From: Sesamum alatum
Taxonomy: Eukaryota > Streptophyta > Magnoliopsida > Lamiales > Pedaliaceae
Length of the DNA: 64,000 nt
NCBI GenBank assembly: GCA_034509735.1
Contig: JACGWO010000010.1
Coordinates: 13,715,193 to 13,779,192 of the forward strand
Reading direction: 5' to 3'
The position numbers were made by a program, and so were the translations under genes. Positions 48,083 through 59,879 of the stretch are shown piece after piece. Within the stretch, counting starts at the first letter, position 1; each line of letters begins with the position of its first letter. Under the pieces are notes generated by a model that was not told the origin of the DNA, searched no databases, and saw only the letters and a program-made list of their open reading frames with translations.

Positions 48083-48905
48083 AACGGGGGGAAGAGGGGT
48101 TGGGGCTGGTGGCTGGGAAGGTGGGCTGGCGCAGCGGCGGGAGGGCGGGGTCGCAGGGGAGGGGTTTTAGTGGCGGGGGAGAAGGCGGGCGGGCGCAGCG
48201 GCGGGCAGGGGCTGTGGGCGAGGGCTGCGGCAGTGGATGGGTTGGGGAGGAGGGTTGCAGTCGCGGAGGTCTGGGCGCAGCGGCGGGCAGGGGCTGGGGG
48301 CAGCGGGGGGCTGGCGACTGGGGGGGCGGGCGTCGGCGGTGAACAGCGGACGGGGTCTGGGGCGGCCACGGGTAGGTTGGGGAGGAGGGTTGCAGTCGCG
48401 GGGTCCGGGCGGCGGCGGGGGGGCTGGGGGTGCGGGGGGGCTGGCGGCTAGGGGGCGGGCATCAGCGGCGAACAGCGGCAGCGACGATGGCGGCTCCTGG
48501 TGCTGCAATATATATATATATATATATGTTAATATATATATAAATATATAAATAATATATATATATATTTGTATATAATAAATAATAATATATATATATA
48601 AATAATATGATTAAATTTGAACCATTCATTATATCCAATCTTAGCCATTCATTTAGATAGATTCATATTAACCATTAGATCATGGTAAATTGAATCTAAC
48701 CATTAAAAATTTAAAATATAAAAAATAATTATTGTTAAAAAATAATATAAAAATCGCGGAAGGAGCGCGTGTAACACATCGCTAGCTTCAGGGGGGTTAA
48801 TTGCACCATTTCAAAAGTATAGGGGGGTTTTTTGCACTTTGTTTTTTCACAGAAGTATAAATTGCACTTTTCCAATAACACAGGGGGGTAAATTGTCTTT
48901 AACCC
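47694..48905. mobile_element. Mutator-type element with GC-rich core, 9-bp target duplication
   Basis: The element starts GGGTAAAATACAATTTATC and ends GACAATTTACCCC...TTTAACCC when read inward. Long inverted arms of about 380 bp include 'tgcaatttacccc' and 'ggggttaattgca', and 'catttagatgaatggttcaga' matches its complement on the right. A perfect 9-bp direct repeat TAATTATTG flanks it (47685-47693 and 48906-48914). The centre (48080-48505) is a G-rich block flanked by TA and GA dinucleotide runs. No transposase is present. Confidence 0.92.
48080..48505. repeat. G-rich core with internal repeats
   Basis: The plus strand is G-rich with many runs of three to seven G. Blocks recur: 'gttggggaggagggttgcag' near 48241 and 48375, and 'gggcgcagcggcgggcaggg' near 48190 and 48268, a period of about 80-135 bp. 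Long open frames on both strands here follow from the composition and are not convincing genes. Confidence 0.8.
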
Positions 48906-49484
48906 TAATTATTGTGATATGTATAAATGTGATAAATTATATTATATTTACATTTAATGTTAAAATGAATGTTAAAATGTGAGATAATATAATCATAGTT
49001 TACTTCTCAAAATAAAATGACGGATAAATTTGATTTTTTAATAAAATGCCCATAAATGGCCAACTTTAGCTGAAGTGCACAAAATAGTATTTTTATTAAA
49101 ATGCCCATAAATGGCCTCTTTTAGTTGAATGATATAATATTACTCAAAGTTTGAAAGTTTGCAGAGCCGAGCTCAATTTCGGAGATGGCATTGCACGGGA
49201 GCTTGAGGAGCGAAAATGGAGGTAAGTGAGGAAAGAATTTTCAGCAGCATAAGGGGTGTATTGGAGGGTATTTTGGAGAAAGTCAATGATAATCCTGGTT
49301 GTTGGAACATATTTGAAATTTTATTCCCCCTCTTGGGCCAAATATACAAGTTTTATCAAGCAATTTTACAAAAATCCCGAGCCCATATATTTTATCGCGG
49401 GCTTCTCAAAAAGAAAGTAAACACAGAATTATCGTGGATTGGGCCGGATATTTGGCCCAATCCACGAATGTAAGCAGGCCCTAA

Positions 49485-50187
49485 ATGTTGTCATTGCTTA
49501 TTGTCATCCTTTTTGGACCTCGAGATTTTCTCCATTTCTAGCAGTAGTTGAATTTTTGCATTTTTCCAGATTCAGTTTTAAATTTCTTCTTTTTCTTTTC
49601 TTTTTTTTTCTTGAGGGGGGAGGGGTGGGGAGTGTAGACTATTTCAGAGGTGATGGAGGTGCGGAGAATAAAGATCAGTGTGCTTATTTAATATAATAAT
49701 ATCAAAATAAAAGAAAATAATAAAAATAATTTTATAATATATATATATATATATATTAACATAAATGGTGCAAGTCGAACTCAAAGAGGTCGAACTCCCT
49801 GAGTACCTCTCACGGGACGCTTCCACAATACGGGGAAAGAGGCACTGTGTGGCTAGTAGTCCATAGCAAACGACTACTTCCGCCAACCGACAGCAACACC
49901 AACCGAATTCCCACTGACGTCTCGCACAAGCCGCCGACAAGAACAACAACAACATTAATTTTAATTTTACAATTTTTTCAATTTCTTGTTTAATTTTAAT
50001 TTATATAGAACAATTTTAATTTTACTAATAATTTAAAATTTACACCCACCAAAAAAAATTATTTACACAAAAAAATTTATTTACACAAAAAAATTTATAT
50101 TTACACAAAGAAAAAGTTCAAAATTAATTTATTGAAAAACATACAATCAACTATTACAAATATTATTATCTTTTATGACCCCTTAAC
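49485..50187. other. No recognisable gene
   Basis: It holds a T-rich tract, a G-run near 49614, a TA microsatellite at 49737-49757 and a GC-balanced stretch (49765-49955). A-rich tracts of 'ttacacaaaaaaat' follow. No domain was recognised. Confidence 0.5.
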
Positions 50188-50553
50188 GACGCATCAGCTT
50201 GTCTTGAATGACACTCCCTTTGTTAATATTGTTGTTCATCCCGCGTTTGTGTCCAATCCATCTTGTTATGAATACGTGATGTTTGGCTTCTACTAGGGCG
50301 AATGATGCCATGCAGAGTAGTGTCATGGACCAACTCAATTTCTGGAATATTCCAATAATCTTCCGCCATCAAAGGATGAAAAGACTTATAATATGTTCTC
50401 TTGTAAGCCGTTAAATCATAATAGTCCTTAACTATAGATGCGTCATTACTTCTATATGCAGCGCATACCTTTTGAGCATGCGAGAACGGGATGTCGAATG
50501 GACTCTATTTGCCACATGAACATTCTCGTGTGGCAATTTTGACGACGTGAGTG
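50188..50553 (-). pseudogene. Mutator-like transposase relic (SWIM zinc finger)
   Basis: The minus strand reads ATRECSCGK, a stop in place of the usual Trp, then SPFDIPFSHAQKVCAAY and DYYDLTAYKRTYYKSFHP...DYWNIPE. This is the C-terminal SWIM zinc finger (C-x-C...C-x-H) and tail of a MULE transposase. The third zinc ligand is Phe (PFSH for PCSH), and a TAG interrupts the finger, so it is inactive. The upstream part of the gene is cut off exactly at 50553 by the LTR of the copia element that follows. Confidence 0.8.
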
Positions 50554-52565
50554 TGAAAGAAGATCCGGTGGATCGTCCCGCGAATTGCGCGAATGCAGAA
50601 GCGCGGTAAAAATAAACATATTAAAATTTACAAATTAAAAGGCATGCTTTTAATTTAAAGAACACGCTCAAGGGGTGTGCCCTTGAGGTTCCCGGCGTTC
50701 GGTGTATCTCATGATCATAAAACAATTAAATAAATCATGGAGGCCATAGAGTTGAAAAATAAAGAGGGACGAAAATCTTAAACGAGACCTACCCATTGTC
50801 GTTTTCGTCTTCAACTGCTACTCGCGTTGTTCCCCGTTTTGCACCAAGACCTCGTTCTTGAGATCCTCCAAATCGTGACACACGATCCACCCACATATCT
50901 TGCACGTCGTGCTAGCAACGAACAAGTGTATAATTTTGGAGTGGACGAATCAACAACACGTTATCAATTAACGGTATTGATTCGTCTAAGTTTTAATGTT
51001 CCAAGAACAAAAAGAACTAAGGAAAAAATACTTTCTTGTTGGAGAAAGAGAGAGAGGCGGACGAGAGGTAGGAGGAAGGGGAGAGTGTGTGTTGTGTGTG
51101 TTTTTCAAGAATCATCATCCCTTAAATGTTGGAAGCTAGGGGTTTATATAGAGGAAGAGTTTAATCCTCTTTAAACTCAAACTCTAAGTAACCTAATTTG
51201 ACTAGCATTTTGACATAGTCAAAGTCCTAGTCAAACTAGTGTTTGACCTAGTCAAACGAATCCTAGCCTTCCATCTCCCCTTTCCATCTCGACCGTTGAT
51301 TTTAATTTAATGGAATATTTAAGTCCTATTAAATATTCCAAAAGGCTAAAAGAATAAATATAATATTATAAATAAATATTATTATTTATTGTAAGCCCAT
51401 TAAATCAACCCTTTTAATAAATCCTATTTATTAATTTAATTCCTTTTATCAAATAGAAGGAATTAATTTCTCCAAGAAAATATAGGACCCGATTAAATCT
51501 AATTTAATCATTCCTTTACTCCAACATTTAATTCCAAATTAAATACTAAGTGTGTGTGGATAGTGTGTGACTCTTTAGGTTCACCATTCAGCTAGATTTG
51601 GTCGGATTCCTAGAACCCGTCCGTTACCATGGGTGGCCATCTAGCAACGGTCCATGGCACTAGAGACTAGGTGAAATATTCGGGGATGAACATTTAGGTT
51701 CTAATAGTACACTTGTCCTTCTGTCTTCGGTCTCATCACTTAGGGTCTAGGGCACGGAAGATGCAGGTACCCATTTTAGACCTAAGTGTCGGTTTGTCCT
51801 CACTAAACGCCGCAAGGGAAACCTTTTCCCTTCTGTTCAGTCACTGTGGCCACAGATTTTAGGGACAAGACACAGAGCATATATGAGACTCAACTGTCAA
51901 CACCTTTTGACAGGAGACAGATCCTTTCTTGGAAACTACTGTCACTTTGTACACCCGAGCTGCACTAGATATGGCTTATGACTACTCAAGAGTATTTTGG
52001 CAATCTCTCACCATATCTAAGATACAGACCTGATGCACAGGTAAACTCAGCAGTTCCTCAAGTCAAAGGACTTGGCCTGTACCGTTGGAACCGGGAATAC
52101 ACGTCATACCTTGCTGACCATACTCAAGGTCCTCCGTAAGACGGTTCCCGCGAGTCACCTCAGTCAGCTGCTTCCTAGCATGCTGACCCACTAACACTGC
52201 TTAGACGACCTTCGTCACCCGTCGATGAAATACGACAGCAGATGCTTAGTGCAAGTCTCAAAGGGAATCCCGGTACCCATTTTCGGGATTCCTTGACTTG
52301 GAGATTTCCGGACTGATTCGGTAAGACTGATTTCATGGACCTACCTCCAAGCGTAGTCCCAGTCCCCGAAATCGTTTCTCAGTCCGTGGGCTTTGTTTGC
52401 GTAGTGAACAGAAATGTAAATGCAGATAAGTGAACGTAAACAAAGTATTGCCATATGAATTTTCACTTCTTTATTCATACACATTTTATCAAATACCAAA
52501 GAATTGTCTAGACATAGGTTACATATTCCTGCCAAAATTGGCTTACATGGTCACCTATTCTAACA
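50554..52565 (-). repeat. 3' LTR (A) of the young copia element
   Basis: On the minus strand it runs from TGTTAGAATAGGTGACC to GATCTTCTTTCA, 2012 bp. It contains a TATATAAA box at 51143-51150 (minus). It is inserted into the Mutator transposase relic at its left. Confidence 0.93.
51143..51150 (-). promoter_or_regulatory. TATA box of the copia LTR
   Basis: TATATAAA on the minus strand; the same site is present in LTR B (near 57702) and the hybrid LTR (near 61212). Downstream of it lies a GA/CT-rich leader. Confidence 0.65.
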
Positions 52566-52578
52566 ATCTCCCACTTGA
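52566..52578 (-). other. Polypurine tract
   Basis: On the minus strand 'aagtgggagat' lies immediately before the TG of the 3' LTR, where plus-strand DNA synthesis is primed. The equivalent position next to LTR B has no such tract, one reason to treat LTR B as a separate insertion. Confidence 0.75.
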
Positions 52579-52581
52579 CCT

Positions 52582-55460
52582 TTAAAGCCAATTGCCCATA
52601 TGCTTAATCCCCATCTTCTCAAGATGTTGCGTATGAGCGCTCTGCGACATAGGCTTTGTTAGCGGGTCTGCTGTGTTGTCTGCCGAGTTGACTCGGTCCA
52701 TCCGGACGTCACCTCTTCCTACCATTTCTCTAAGAAGATGGTAGCGTCTAAGAATATGTTTGGAACGGTGATGAGATCTCGGTTCCTTTGCTTGCGCTAT
52801 AGCGCCGTTGTTATCACAGAAGATGACAACGGGCTCGGCGATGCTAGGCACCACACCCAACTCTTGGATGTAGTTTCTCATCCAAACCGCTGCCTTAGCA
52901 GCTTCTGAAGCTGCTATGTATTCAGCCTCTGTGGTGGAGTCAGCAACGGTTGCTTGCTTGGAACTTTTCCAAGCTACTACTCCTCCATTGAGTTTGAACA
53001 CGTACCCCGATTGAGACTTGGCATCATCGTCATCAGACTGGAAGCTAGCGTCGCTAAAGCCTTCCAGAATTAGTTCTCCATTGCCATAGACTAGGAACAT
53101 TTCCTTAGTCCTTCTTAGGTACTTAAGGATGCCCTTAACAGCATTCCAATGTGCCTCTCATGCGCAGGACTGATATCTGCTTGTTACGCTCAAAGCGTAT
53201 GCAATGTCAGGCCTAGTGCAGTGGACCGCATATTGTATGCTACCTACGGCGGAGGCATAGGGGATGACCTTCATCCTTTCAAGTTCCTCATCAGTCTGTG
53301 GGGACTGTTTCTTGGATAACTTGATCCCATGCCTCATTGGAAGGAATCCTCGTTTGGAGTTGTCCATTCGATATCTCTTTAGGACTTTCTCCATATACGA
53401 GTTTTGGGTGAGTCCTAACATCCTTTTAGATCTATCCCTGACAATTTGGATGCCTAGGATGTAGGAGGCTTCACCCAAGTCCTTCATGGAAAACTGGGTT
53501 GACAACCATGCTTTTGTGTTTCCTAACATTCTGACGTCATTACCAATGAGCAGAATGTCATCCACATAAAGCACTAGGAACACTATTGAGCTCCCACTGA
53601 CCTTCTTGTATACACAAGGGTCGGATTCGTTTTTGATGAAGTCATATCCCCGTATTACTTCATCAAATCGAATGTTCCAACTTCGGGAGGCTTGTTTGAG
53701 GCCATAGATGGACTTCTGGACGCGACAGACTTTCTGTTCTTCTCTAGTGACCGTGAAACCCTGCGGCTGATCCATATAGATCTCTTCTTCAACGAAACCG
53801 TTGAGGAAGGCCGTTTTCACGTCCATTTGCCATATCTCATAGTCATACCATGCTGCTATGGCGAGCAGAATCCGAATGGACTTAGCCATGGCTACAGGCG
53901 AGTAGGTATCCTCAAAATCGACCCCGAGTCGTTGAGTGTATCCCTTAGCTACAAGCCTAGCCTTAAAGGTTGTGACTTCTCCATCAACGCCAAGTTTGCG
54001 CTTGTAGACCCACTTACAGCCCACTGGCTTAACACCTTTCGGTGGATCTACGAGACTCCAAACTTGGTTTTCGCTCATGGAGTCCATTTCGGCTTTCATG
54101 GCCTCAAGCCATTTCCCGGAGTCGATGTCAGACATCGCTTCTCCATAAGCCTTAGGATCGTTATCCAAAAGATCGGTCGCACCTAGAAAGCCATATCTCA
54201 TTGGAGGTCTGGACCTACGGAGAACGGGAACGTCAGTAGTGACTGTGGGCGCTGACTGTATCGGAGCCGGTGGTTCAGGAGCCGTGGCTGGCTGTTCCTG
54301 AGGCAGTCCTTCATGCCTAGCATGTTGGACTTCTCGAGGTTGGTCAGCCCTTCGGCTGTCTATCCTGAATCCTCTAAGTGAGGGTTCCGCGGCTTCTTCT
54401 GATGGCTGGATTCCATCACTTGATTCCTCAAGGATCAGCTCATCAGGTTGGATATCCTTCGGGAAGCCTTGCTCCAAGAATACTGCATTTCTTGAAACAA
54501 ACACCTTTTGTTCCAAGGGGTCATAAAAGTAATAACCCGCAGTTTCTTTAGGGTATCCAACGAACCTGCATAAGCTAGACCTAGATTCTAACTTATCTCC
54601 CACTAACCTCTTGACGTATGCGGGGCTACCCCACACTTTCAAGTAGTTGTAGGATGCAGGCTTGCCGTGCCATATCTCATATGGCGTTTGGGTCAATGTG
54701 CTAGTAGGCGCCAAATTCAATAATTTGGCCGCCGTTTCTAGTGCATAGCCCCAAAACGATAAGGGCAATTTGGTAAAAACTCATCATGGACCGAACCATG
54801 TCCAACAGGGTTCGATTCCTCCTTTCAGAGACACCATTTAACTGCGGTGTTCCTGGAGGTGTCCATTTTGATATAATACCATGTTCTTTTAGATAATCTA
54901 GGAACTCCGTACTAAGGTATTCACCGCCTCGGTCCGACCGAAGGATTTTAATTTTGCAGTTGGTTTGGTTCTCCACTTCAAGTCTGAATTCTTTAAACCT
55001 CTCAAGAGCTTCAGACTTGTACCTCATCAGGTAAACATAACCATACCGTGAATGATCATCGGTGAAGGTTATGAAGTATGAGAACCCACCTCGGGCCTGC
55101 GTCCTTAGTGGTCCACATACGTCTGTATGGACCAAGTCCAACAGACCTGTGGCAAGCCTGCTTTGTCCTACAAAGAGCTTCTTGGTCATTTTCCCTCTTA
55201 GATAGGACTCACAAGTTGGTAGATCGCTCAAGTCCCCAACCTCTAGGTTCTTTGAGTCTACCAACCTTTTCATCCTATCCTGGGATACGTGACCTAGTAA
55301 ACTTGTGGCAAAGCCTGTTTTGTCCTACAAGGGGCTTCTGGGTCATTTTCCTTCTTAGACAAGATTCACAAGTTGGTAGCTCACTCAAGTCCCCTACCTC
55401 TAGGTTTCTTGAATCTACCAATCTTTCCATCCTGTCTTGGGATATGTGACCTAGCCTTGC
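52582..55460 (-). pseudogene. Copia pol: integrase, reverse transcriptase, RNase H (nearly intact)
   Basis: Integrase (about 54770-55273) shows HTDVCGP, FTDDHSRYGYVYLM, LRSDRGGEY and GVSERRNRT, containing the DDE acidic residues. RT (53158-54768) shows FKARLVAKGYTQ, QMDVKTAFLNG and LYVDDILLIGND. RNase H (52582-53157) shows FSDASFQS, TEAEYIAASEA and CDNNGAIAQAKEPR, ending at TAA. Three defects are visible. There is one extra base in a 5-A run (plus strand 54775-54779) between integrase and RT. An in-frame TGA lies at 53158-53160. The integrase zinc-binding region is duplicated (about 55140-55300 and 55303-55460). No protease is recognisable between gag and this region. The light damage suits a recent element. 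Confidence 0.9.
55140..55460 (-). repeat. Tandem duplication (about 160 bp) of the pre-integrase zinc region
   Basis: Two adjacent, roughly 85 percent similar blocks encode GHISQDRMERL...LPTCES...KMT-type sequence. The copies share 'ggacttgagtgagctaccaac'-like stretches on the minus strand. Such duplication disrupts the zinc-binding HHCC domain of the integrase. Confidence 0.75.
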
Positions 55461-55554
55461 GTGCCACAGTCGTGCGTTCCCGTTTATTATCTGTTTTACG
55501 TTTGGAGAGGAGTTTTGGGGTTACTCCCTCTTCCAATGCCTTTTCTAACGGCAG

Positions 55555-56361
55555 TTGATACATATGTCATATGCCTTTGACTGTTGCTTGGAGACAACCT
55601 TTCCCTTTCCTTTGCCTTTCCCCTCTTTGGCAATGGGAACACTCTTAGTGTTCGTAGCTGCTTTGATGGCCTTTCCCTTCCCTTTCTTCTTTTTTCCAAC
55701 GTCCTGCACCCTTGCCTTTCGTATTAGAAGTTGAAGCACCTCCAAACAATACCGAAGGCGTGGACTTCTTAGTCGTTGCCTCGTATTGCACCAACATATT
55801 GATCAACTCATGAATGCCTTTCTCAAGTGCGTTCATGTTGTAGTTGACGATAAATTGGTCAAAGGAGGGTGGGAGTGACTGAAGGATCACATCTATGTAC
55901 GTTTCATTATCGAGACCTGCCTTTAGGTCCTCGAGCTTTTCCACCAGGGTAAGCATTTTAACCCCGTGCTCTTGTACAGAGGATCCTTCTGTCATTTTAG
56001 TTCCAAAGAACGCCTTGGTCGCGACATACCTAGTATGCCGGTCCGGGACTGCATAGCAATCCTTTAGGCGAGCCATAATGGAAGGGACATCGTCTAGCCT
56101 TTCATACTCCTTCTGAATCTCATTGGTCATCGAAGCAAGTATGATGCTACGGACCTTCCGGTTATCCTTATGCCAAGTCTCGAACGTCTCACGTTCTTCT
56201 GGCGTGGATCCTTCCGGTAAGGTCCTAGGGAGAGGCTCGTCCATGACGTAGCCTTGGTTCTCGTAATCTAGGACTATCCTGAGATTTCGCAACCAGTCGT
56301 TGTAGTTTGTTCCATTGAATTTGTTTGTCTCAAGAATGGTGGAAAGTGGGTTCTTAGACAT
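55555..56361 (-). pseudogene. Copia gag (frameshifted near the zinc knuckle)
   Basis: The frame starts at ATG 56361 (MSKNPLSTILETNKFNGTNY, with DWLRNLRIVLDYEN after it), the usual start of this gag family. It includes LEDLKAGLDNETYIDVILQS and PPSFDQFIVNYNMN. The frame breaks at a 6-base homopolymer (plus strand T at 55690-55695). In the next frame it continues as KKGKGKAIKAATNTK up to ICINC, the beginning of a CCHC zinc knuckle that is then cut off. Gag packages element RNA in cytoplasmic particles. The rest of the knuckle and the protease are deleted. Confidence 0.88.
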
Positions 56362-57126
56362 TTTAAAAACAGAACGCGCGATCAGCAGAAAATAGAGACG
56401 GTGGTTTGATAAAATAATTAAATGCATGGACTTTAGTCATTTAATCCCCCACTATTTATACAAAAAATACGGTACTCTCAAACGTGATTTTCAGGAAATC
56501 CTTTCCAAGTGGGCTTGGGATCCACAGCGATTTTTCCCATACCCCGCTTTTACGATTCGCATGGAAAAGATCCTGTGGGAGGTATTCCATACCATTCTCG
56601 TTCCACGAGATTCCCAAGATTATTGCCTCACCCTTTCACATGATCCCGAGGACTCCAAGCGAATCATGTTAATTGGGCGTTAGACCCAACCCAATCGACC
56701 GAGCCACGGACCCACTGGTACCCCCACGACTCGTGAGACAGGTAGCAGCAACCCGCTTTTCGTTCATGACATAATGCAGCTTCCTTTAAGTACAATAACG
56801 TGCCACGACTCATGAGACCACGCTATTGACCTAAAGCAGCTTCCTCACTATGCCATGGATTGGAAGGCATGGACAAACTCCTAAAGTTCATGTCCACTTT
56901 CTCTAGGGTCTAATATTTTGACATTGGTCCAACCAATGTGAGAGTAAGTAATGACCGAGATCTCAAATAAATATCTACACATTCATCCATAATGCGTAAA
57001 TTAAACCATTCATAGCAGTTATATGATAAATAAACAATCCATTCATCCATCATCATAACCACATGCAAAATTAAAGCCTAGCACGCCCCTGTTGGATGAT
57101 CACGAGCCCGAATCCTATGCGATCCA
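56362..57126 (-). other. Leader, gag-proximal part
   Basis: Untranslated sequence between the gag start and the point where LTR B is inserted. It ends in ATCCA at 57122-57126, one copy of the target duplication. No reading frame of note. Confidence 0.7.
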
Positions 57127-59125
57127 TGAAAGAAAATCCGGTGGATCGTCCCGGGAATTGCGCGAATGCAGAAGCGCGGTAAAAATAAATGTATTAAAAT
57201 AAAAGGCATGCTTTTAATTTTAAAGAACACGCTCAAGGGGTGTGCCCTTGAGGTTCCCGGGCGTTCGGTGTATCTCATGATCATAAAACAATTAAATAAA
57301 TCATGGAGGCCATAGAGTTAAAAATAAAGAGGGACGAAATCTTAAACGAGACCTACCCGTTGTCGTTTTCGTCTTCAACTGCTACTCGCGTTGTTCCCCG
57401 TTTTGCACCAAGACCTCGTTCTTGAGATCCTCCAAATCGTGACACACGATCCACCCACGTATCTTGCACGTCGTGCTAGCAACGAACAAGTATTATTTTT
57501 TGGAGTGGACGAATCAATAACTCGTTATCAATTAACGGTATTGGTTCGTCTAAGTTCTTGATGTTCCAAGAACAAAAAGAACTAAGAAAAATATTTTCTT
57601 GCTAGAGAAAGAGAGAGGGGGCGGACGAGAGGTAGGAGAGGGAGAGTGTGTGTTGTGTGTGTTTTTCAAGAATCATCATCCCTCAAATGTTGGAAGCTAG
57701 GGGTTTATATAGAGGAAGAGTTTAATCCTCTTTAAACTCAAACTCTAAGTAACCTAATTTGACTAGGATTTTGACATAGTCAAAGTCCTAGTCAAACTAG
57801 TGTTTGACCTAGTCAAACGAATCCTAGCCTTCCATCTCCCCTTTCCATCTCGACCGTTGATTTTAATTTAATGGAATATTTAAATCCTATTAAATATTCC
57901 AAAAGGCTAAAAGAATAAATATAATATTATAAATAAATATTATTATTTATTGTAAGCCCATTAAATCAACCCTTTTAATAAATCCTATTTATTAATTTAA
58001 TTCCTTTTTATCAAATAGAAGGAATTAATTTCTCCAAGAAAATATAGGACCCGATTAAATCTAATTTAATCATTCCTTTACTCCAATATTTAATTCCAAA
58101 CTAAATACTAAGTGTGTGTGGATAGTGTGTGACTCTTTAGGTTCACCATTCAGCTAGACTTGGTCGGATTCCTAGAACCCGTCCGTTACCATGGGTGGCC
58201 ATCTAGCAACGGTCCATGCACTAGAGACTAGGTGAAATATTCGGGGATGAACATTTAGGTTCTAACAGTACACTTGTCCTTCTGTCTTCGGTCTCATCAC
58301 TTAGGGTCTAGGGCACGGAAGATGCAGGTACCCATTTTGGACCTAAGTGTCGGTCTGTCCCCACTAAACGCCGCAAGGGAAACCTTTTCCCTTCTGTTCA
58401 GTCACTGTGGCCACAGATTTTAGGGACAAGACACAGAGCATATATGAGACTCAACTGTCAACACCTTTTGACAGGAGACAGATCCTTTCTTGGAAACTAC
58501 TGTCACTTTGTACACCCGAGCTGCACTAGACATGGCTTATGACTACTCAAGAGTTTTTGGCAATCTCTCACCATATCTAAGACACAGACCTGATGCACAG
58601 GTAAACTCAGCAGTTCCTCAAGTCAAAGGACTTGGCCTGTACCGTTGGAACCGGGAATACACGTCATACCTTGCTGACCATACTCAAGGTCCTCCGTAAG
58701 ACGGTTCCCGCAAGTCACCTCAGTCAGCTGCTTCCTAGCATGCTCACCCACTAACACTGCTTAGACGACCTTCGTCACCCGTCGATGAAATACGACAGCA
58801 GATGCTTAGTGCAAGTCTCAAAGGGAATCCCGGTACCCATTTTCGGGATTCCTTGACTTGGAGATTTCCGGACTGATTCAGTAAGACTGATTTCATGGAC
58901 CTACCTCCAAGCGTAGTCCCAGTCCCCGAAATTGTTTCTCAGTCCGTGGGCTTTGTTTGCGTAGTGAACAGAAATGTAAATGCAGATAAGTGAACGTAAA
59001 CAAAGTATTGCCATATGAATTTTCACTTCTTTATTCATACATATTTTATCAAATACCAAAGAATTGTCTAGACATAGGTTACATATTCCTGCCAAAATTG
59101 GCTTACATGGTCACCTATTCTAACA
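57127..59125 (-). repeat. LTR B: solo LTR inserted in the leader
   Basis: A 1999-bp LTR of the same family is bounded by TG...CA and flanked by ATCCA on both sides (57122-57126 and 59126-59130). It lacks a primer site on its left side and a polypurine tract on its right side, as expected for a solo LTR. It differs from LTR A at many positions, so it comes from a different insertion event. Confidence 0.85.
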
Positions 59126-59852
59126 ATCCACTGAGCCCGCAGTGGATCTATGGTCAATCTAGGGTTGGTCCTATACTATTACATTAATAGTAACCCAATC
59201 ATCATGCTGATGGGCCTTGGTCTCTTTTTCTCTTTCTTCACTTCATGGAAAACACCAAGGGGCCTCCCGTCTGGGCTCTCCATGTGGTCCTTCCTTCTTC
59301 TCCACAAATTACAAAAAAGGAAACCTCACTCCTAGTCTACTCTCATTACATATTAAAAAATAGAAACCCCAGCGAAAACCCGGGGGAGTACATAAGGAGG
59401 GAGGTAGAATGCCTTATTATTCCAAGGCAACTAGAAAGAGAGAAGGAGAAAGCAGTAAAAGAGGCACACAGGCCCAACAGAAAATAAACCATACATCCGG
59501 TCTTAGGGCTCGCGATCATCCATTTCCATCCAACACACATAATCACATGATCCAATCACATAATTACATAATACCAACAACATATGATTTCCAATCATAA
59601 ATATCCAAAATAATTAATGAATATGTGCACAACGTGTGAAAAATAAAACACAAATATTGGTAATAATATTTTCTCGTTTTAGGAAAACATTTCCTCATTA
59701 TTTTAAGTAAAATAACCCCGGGATTCCGAATCCAATTTATTTTACTCCTAAAATAATGTCTTTAGAAAAATAGGCATAATTGAACCAAAAAACGATTTTT
59801 CAGAATTAATTCAAAATTAAAACTGAAAATAATTAAAAGTAAAAGAATAATA

Positions 59853-59878
59853 CTGCTAGGGTTTTGAAACCCTAGCAG
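59853..59878. repeat. Palindrome with 12-bp arms and AAACCCTA motif
   Basis: The arms CTGCTAGGGTTT and AAACCCTAGCAG are perfect inverse complements separated by two bases. The AAACCCTA core is the plant telobox. The second copy is at 63360-63385. Confidence 0.9.
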
Positions 59879-59879
59879 C

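Larger units (their letters stand above)
47630..49484. mobile_element. Outer TIR element (TTAGGGCCT ends), host of a nested element
   Basis: The left end ttagggcctatttac (47630-47644) and the right end gtaagcaggccctaa (49470-49484) are inverted repeats with two mismatches. The family is uncertain (hAT- or PIF-like ends), and no clear target duplication is seen. The Mutator-type element at 47694-48905 is inserted inside, close to its left end. The remainder (48915-49470) is AT-rich with an unassigned 85-codon frame at 49216-49473. Confidence 0.5.

Noticed and set aside
47995..48551. Gly/Arg- and Pro-rich frames on both strands
   Set aside because: Composition artefact of the G-rich core of a transposon; no domain and no plausible start context.
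49216..49473. 85-codon frame as a gene
   Set aside because: No recognisable domain; it runs into the terminal repeat of the outer transposon.
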